Below, one piece after another: positions 13,496 through 14,468 of a stretch of 14,468 bases of DNA (its first letter is position 1; each line of letters starts with the position of its first letter). The position numbers and the translations under genes were made by a program. The notes below the pieces were generated by a model, which worked only from the letters and a program-made list of their open reading frames with translations, was not told the origin of the DNA and ran no database searches. The DNA is from JAUVIB01 sp964424545 (GTDB taxonomy: Bacteria > Calditrichota > Calditrichia > Calditrichales > Calditrichaceae), in contig CAYRJN010000099.1 in assembly GCA_964424545.1 (NCBI GenBank), positions 1 to 14,468 on the forward strand, given 5' to 3'.

Positions 13496-14468
13496 ATGTT
13501 TTTAACCGAATTATCGCTATTAAATTTTAGGAATATTAAGAAACAAGCCATTTATTTTGATAATGATATAAACATTATTTTTGGAAATAACGGTCAGGGT
13601 AAAACATCAATTCTTGAAGCGATATTTTTTTTTTCAATTACCAAGAGTTTTAGAACGAACGCGGAAAAAACGGTTTTGCAGCACGATAAAGAATATTTTG
13701 ATATAAAAGGAAAATTCCGGTCTAATAATTTAAATCGGTTGGATGCCCGCGTCTATTTTTCTCAAAAAGAAGGTAAAAACATCTTTTTAAATAATAACAG
13801 GTTGAAAAAATACTCGGAAATTGTCGGAGTGTTTCCCGCAATCCTGTTGTCGTTGGAAGATATGGAGCTTATAATAGGCGATCCGGGCAACCGCCGCCGC
13901 TTTATGGATATCCTTTTATCGCAGGTAAATCCGTTATATCTCCGCAATTTACAAAAATATAAAAAATCTCTTCAACAGCGCAATAAAGCGCTTTCTTTGA
14001 TTAATGCGGGAGAGAGCGAGCGCTCGGCTTTGCAGCCGTGGGATGAGCAGCTTATTGCCTACGGAATGGAAATTGTGAAAGCGCGTATAGGCTTAAAGGA
14101 TTATCTGCAATCACAATTATCCGGTTTTTACCGCATGATCTCCAAATCCGGCGATGATATTGATGTAAGATTCAAATCAAATGTTCCGGATGCGCAGGGG
14201 CGTTTAAGCGAAGATTATTATTTTGATAAATTATTTAAAGCCATAGACGCCGATATTATGCGTCAACGGACAAATATAGGTCCGCATCGCGATGATTTGG
14301 AATTTTTGAAAGGCGGCTTTCCCATTAAGGCTTTCGGTTCTCAAGGGGAAAATAAAACCTTGCTGATTGCTTTAAAGTTTTGCGAGAGCCAATTTATAAA
14401 AGAGAGATTGAAAGAAGACCCCTTGATTTTGATGGATGATATCTTCGGAGAGCTGGATATCAAGCGCA
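13496..14468 (+). CDS. recF: DNA replication and repair protein RecF, 3' end cut by the window
   Basis: SMC-like ATPase that with RecO and RecR loads RecA on gapped DNA. The frame is open from the ATG at 13496 to the window edge, giving 324 residues, so only the last few tens are missing. Visible elements are LSLLNFRNIKK at the start and Walker A GNNGQGKTS (30-38), then SITKSFRT. PAILLSLEDMELI and GDPGNRRRFMDILLSQ are the typical RecF blocks. After a helical middle come IGPHRDD, the signature-like FGSQGENKT, and Walker B LILMDD (310-315) with FGELD after it. The signature has GEN where GQQ/GQK is common, a mild variation. There is no clear ribosome site, and 3 bases from the dnaN stop suggests translational coupling. 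Confidence 0.95.
   Translation, partial: MFLTELSLLNFRNIKKQAIYFDNDINIIFGNNGQGKTSILEAIFFFSITKSFRTNAEKTVLQHDKEYFDIKGKFRSNNLNRLDARVYFSQKEGKNIFLNNNRLKKYSEIVGVFPAILLSLEDMELIIGDPGNRRRFMDILLSQVNPLYLRNLQKYKKSLQQRNKALSLINAGESERSALQPWDEQLIAYGMEIVKARIGLKDYLQSQLSGFYRMISKSGDDIDVRFKSNVPDAQGRLSEDYYFDKLFKAIDADIMRQRTNIGPHRDDLEFLKGGFPIKAFGSQGENKTLLIALKFCESQFIKERLKEDPLILMDDIFGELDIKR

Overview
The window looks like chromosomal housekeeping and envelope DNA from an AT-leaning Gram-negative bacterium. I infer a member of the FCB superphylum (Calditrichota, Marinimicrobia, Cloacimonadota or a relative). The evidence is a PorV/PorQ-type outer-membrane barrel protein, a FlgD-like C-terminal tail of the kind found on secreted proteins of these phyla, and an EnvC-like periplasmic protein. 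This placement is inferred from gene content, not from a marker gene. I see no phage, transposon, CRISPR, rRNA or tRNA.

Layout. Bases 1-272 hold the tail of a FlgD-like domain protein whose reading frame appears broken, followed by a good intrinsic terminator (294-325). Next is a minus-strand cysteine desulfurase (327-1454). Divergent from it is a plus-strand envelope pair with overlapping ends: a PorV-like barrel protein (1546-2358) and an EnvC-like coiled-coil/LytM protein whose zinc ligands are all substituted (2348-3523). A minus-strand block follows (3555-8359). Read in transcription order it is a deoxyhypusine synthase-like enzyme, an agmatinase-family ureohydrolase, an ABC-F ATPase and a SIMPL-domain membrane-anchored protein. 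The first two suggest a small polyamine operon; the last two are separated by only 12 bases.

From 8360 to 8880 there is a divergent, AT-rich intergenic region with a doubtful small ORF and an imperfect inverted repeat. The most unusual gene follows: a 1067-residue exported protein (8881-12084) in which two PQQ-like/BamB-like beta-propeller halves flank a class I SAM-methyltransferase-like Rossmann domain. It ends in a Cys-containing tail. A strong terminator (12112-12156) isolates it from dnaN (12374-13492) and recF (13496 to the window end, truncated). These two lie 3 bases apart and form the classical clamp/repair pair, here without dnaA in front.

How the genes fit together. PorV-like and EnvC-like proteins both act at the envelope and are probably co-translated. 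Agmatinase makes putrescine, and a DHS-like enzyme is an aminobutyl transferase that uses polyamines, so the pair plausibly makes or modifies a polyamine. dnaN and recF serve replication and gap repair. The propeller-methyltransferase fusion has no obvious partner here, and its predicted export conflicts with the cytoplasmic location of SAM, which makes it the most interesting object in the window.
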